From assembly GCA_000328365.1 (NCBI GenBank), contig KB308827.1, positions 21,697 through 85,696 of the forward strand: a DNA stretch of 64,000 nucleotides, written 5' to 3'. This document shows, one piece after another, positions 61,861-64,000 of the stretch. The translations under genes and the position numbers were made by a program. A model generated the notes under the pieces. That model did no database searches, was not told the origin of the DNA, and saw only the letters and a list, made by a program, of their open reading frames with translations. This DNA is from Capitella teleta. Taxonomy: Eukaryota; Annelida; Polychaeta; Capitellidae. How positions within the stretch are numbered: position 1 is the first letter of the stretch; every line of letters begins with the position of its first letter.

Positions 61861-63597
61861 AAATGTACACCTTGTCCCGAATTGTGTGACAACTAATTAA
61901 TTTGGACATCAGAGGGATTACGAAATCAGATAAAAGAACAAAGCTTGCCGGTTCGTGAATCGGCGCAAGATAGAGTAATTATTACGTGTGAATGACTGAA
62001 TGCAGAATAATTACATATATAATCGACAATTGCGCACGCTATCAGCAACAGGCGCCGACCGCGTGTTGCTGCCTCGTCGGGCTATTTAATTTAAGGAAAT
62101 TATACGATATTAGTTGACAATTGATTGAGATCATTCCGGATCCAGGATCAAAGTAGTAAGTAACAGAGCTAGTTATCTTCCGATGATTACCGATCTTCTA
62201 ACATGACAACTGGGTAATCAATTACAAGTACCTAATAGTTATATACAATTATAATAATCAAGAAAAATGAATGCATATAGATGATGAAATTCGAACACAA
62301 TTTCGAAATAAATTTAAATCTCAATCGTGAAACTGCGAACAAAGTATAATTCAATCAATTGTTACGAATGTGTGGAGTGTATCAATCGTATTTTACAAAT
62401 GATGCCACTTGTATTAACAATTAAGAGTACAACACCACATGTATGGGATATACATGTGTATACATGATGAACGATGCAATCGTATAATGAATAGCAATCA
62501 CCATAATTATGTGATTGTTATAAATTGATGGAACTATTTTCATTTATCATAAATTTTGCATCTAACTCAATTTAATGAAATGCAAGTGTAGTGAAATCGA
62601 TGAAATGCAAATTGCAATTAAATAAATCATATGCTATCCCTCTAAAGATCCGGCTTAATTGAAGAGGGCTAATTGCAAAAGCATCTCAAATATCTCCATG
62701 AACCAGGTAGCGAATAAAACATGAGATGAAGGGTGAAGGTCAACCGAGGCACACAACAGAGGCCCATCATCGTGCGGTGTTCACAATTAATTAACTCTTT
62801 TGGTTCTGCTCGCACGTCAGCGGGGAAACCTAGCTCTCTGATAGAAGAGGGCTCAGACTCCACGGTACAACCAGTGCAAATGCCCATGTTATAGCTTCCG
62901 GGAGCGAGTGTTCAAGGGAGAGAGGGAGGTCTGGTCGCGGGTTCCCTTCTCGCCTCTTGCTCTCTCGCGCCCAACTTTTAAGCAGTCCAGGATTGGCATC
63001 AGCCTAGCTCATTATCAAGAGGGTTTTGATACGCATTCGTTAAATTCATGAAGTCAACAAGATCCTTGAGTTTTCCCCATGTATCTGTTAACTGGTCAAC
63101 GCAGAAAAGCTAATCCCATGAAGCATGAAACACCCACGGGCGTTATATATATCATATACATATAATTATACATTTATTCGTGAGTCAGTGAGTCACAATG
63201 ATAATTATAAGAAAAAAGTAACAGTAATAATATTAACACAAAGTAAAATCAAATGAAAAGAACAGAAATAGGCAGAACATAAAGAAAAAAAATAGACACC
63301 ACATCTAGGGTCAGCCAGTGCATAGTTGTAACGTAAAAAGACGGATGTCCTCCGATGACAATGCAGTTAAATTATTGCTGTCATAGTTATTCAACAGGTC
63401 CCTCAGCTCACGAATTGCTGTTGCAGTGGCTGTAATGTCATCATCAATAACACTCGTCGACTTACAGGATATCCTTTTTATCTCAGCTCATGGCAAAGTA
63501 ATCAGCAAGAAAGCTGAGAGACCTGCTGACAGGAGAGGAGCTACTACCGAGCGCTATCTGGTCAGTAGGCGCTTTGACAATAATGCTGTCGCTAGAC

Positions 63598-63628
<31 letters not shown>

Positions 63629-63797
63629 ATATAACCACTCACATTTGATGCTCAATGGGGTGATATTGACATATAACATTCAGGAGAGAGGAATGGGTTA
63701 ATGGAGACAAAGAAAGGATGTATCGAATAGCTTTACTACATGGTGTATAGAAATAACATATAGCAGGGTTGTCGAAATCAAGTAATTGTGATCCACA
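61861..63797. other. Intergenic, with repeat D copy 2
   Basis: Apart from repeat D (62265-62520) and an A run near 63599-63625, nothing is recognised. Confidence 0.45.
62265..62520 (+). repeat. Dispersed repeat D, copy 2
   Basis: The uninterrupted counterpart of 58323-58660 in opposite orientation. It keeps the block ATGTATGGGATATACATGTG missing from copy 1. Confidence 0.8.
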
Positions 63798-64000
63798 TTA
63801 AGGCATACAAAACGTTTTAAAACTTGAATATATAATACTGTTTGGGAGCCAGTTGAAGTGAAATTTCAGCATATTAACTCTTCTCTCAAAATCTGATACT
63901 AATTTGTAGATGATATTCCGATGATTAATGTTACCAATCAAATTCCCTAATTGATTTTCAGCTTCCTCATTACTCAGCAAACATGCCGAAGCTGGCCAGT
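63798..64000 (-). mobile_element. LINE fragment, C-terminal RT region, runs to window edge
   Basis: The minus strand reads GNINHRNIIYKLVSDFERRV and LPNSIIYSSFKTFCMP, the pattern of the post-RT region of CR1/L2-type LINEs. It may continue past the edge. Confidence 0.5.

Overview
The window is animal genomic DNA: GT-AG split genes with orthologues of animal genes, AT-rich spacers, and many decayed LINEs, tRNA-derived SINEs and minisatellites. The gene set (CLC-7 exchanger, nicotinic-type receptor remnant, aquaporin, EPHX4-type epoxide hydrolase, augmin subunit HAUS1, discoidin, PAN-like and farnesoic-acid-methyltransferase-like secreted proteins) points to an aquatic invertebrate. I cannot name the phylum from the sequence alone. 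Introns run from about 48 bp to over 1 kb.

Layout. 0-1.5 kb: one copy of an unclassified repeat next to a LINE endonuclease fragment. 2.2-8.4 kb (possibly to 14.2 kb), minus: a CLCN7-type Cl-/H+ exchanger read exon by exon, with candidate upstream and alternative first exons at 11.7, 13.8 and 14.1 kb. 16.5-16.8 kb: a 25-bp minisatellite. 18.8-19.9 kb, minus: a dead nicotinic-receptor-like gene. 21.0-21.6 kb, minus: a secreted PAN-like protein. 23.4-23.9 kb, minus: a secreted protein of two six-cysteine modules. 25.1 kb: an inverted stray copy of one aquaporin exon. 26.1-26.8 kb: a pogo/Tigger-like remnant. 27.6-30.0 kb, minus: an aquaporin whose second NPA box is NPV and whose selectivity arginine is replaced. 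31.2-32.0 kb: a LINE fragment. 33.9-36.7 kb, minus: a complete EPHX4-like epoxide hydrolase. 37.2-42.2 kb, plus: a complete HAUS1 gene whose stop codon lies in the first unit of a 27-bp minisatellite. 43.7-44.9 kb, minus: an F5/8 C (discoidin) gene with an unresolved 5' end. 45.3-48.6 kb: a LINE carrying a SINE that carries another SINE. 48.9-49.1 kb: a compound minisatellite. 51.9-53.0 and 60.3-61.7 kb: two long inverted copies of the unclassified repeat. 56.7-57.3 kb, minus: a secreted Methyltransf_FA-domain protein. LINE fragments also lie at 55.9, 58.7-60.3 and 63.8 kb.

The genes are functionally unrelated housekeeping or secreted-protein genes, and I see no operon or pathway cluster. Several single-promoter secreted or membrane genes have a clear TATA box 50-60 bp before the start codon. 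The most unusual items are the multi-copy element with two convergent, partly intron-bearing coding segments (three copies here); the His/Asp-rich lumenal insert in the CLC-7 protein; the aquaporin with altered filter residues; the HAUS1 stop codon inside a higher-order minisatellite; and the three-level nested retroposon insertion with target duplications at two levels. No virus-like or LTR element was recognised.
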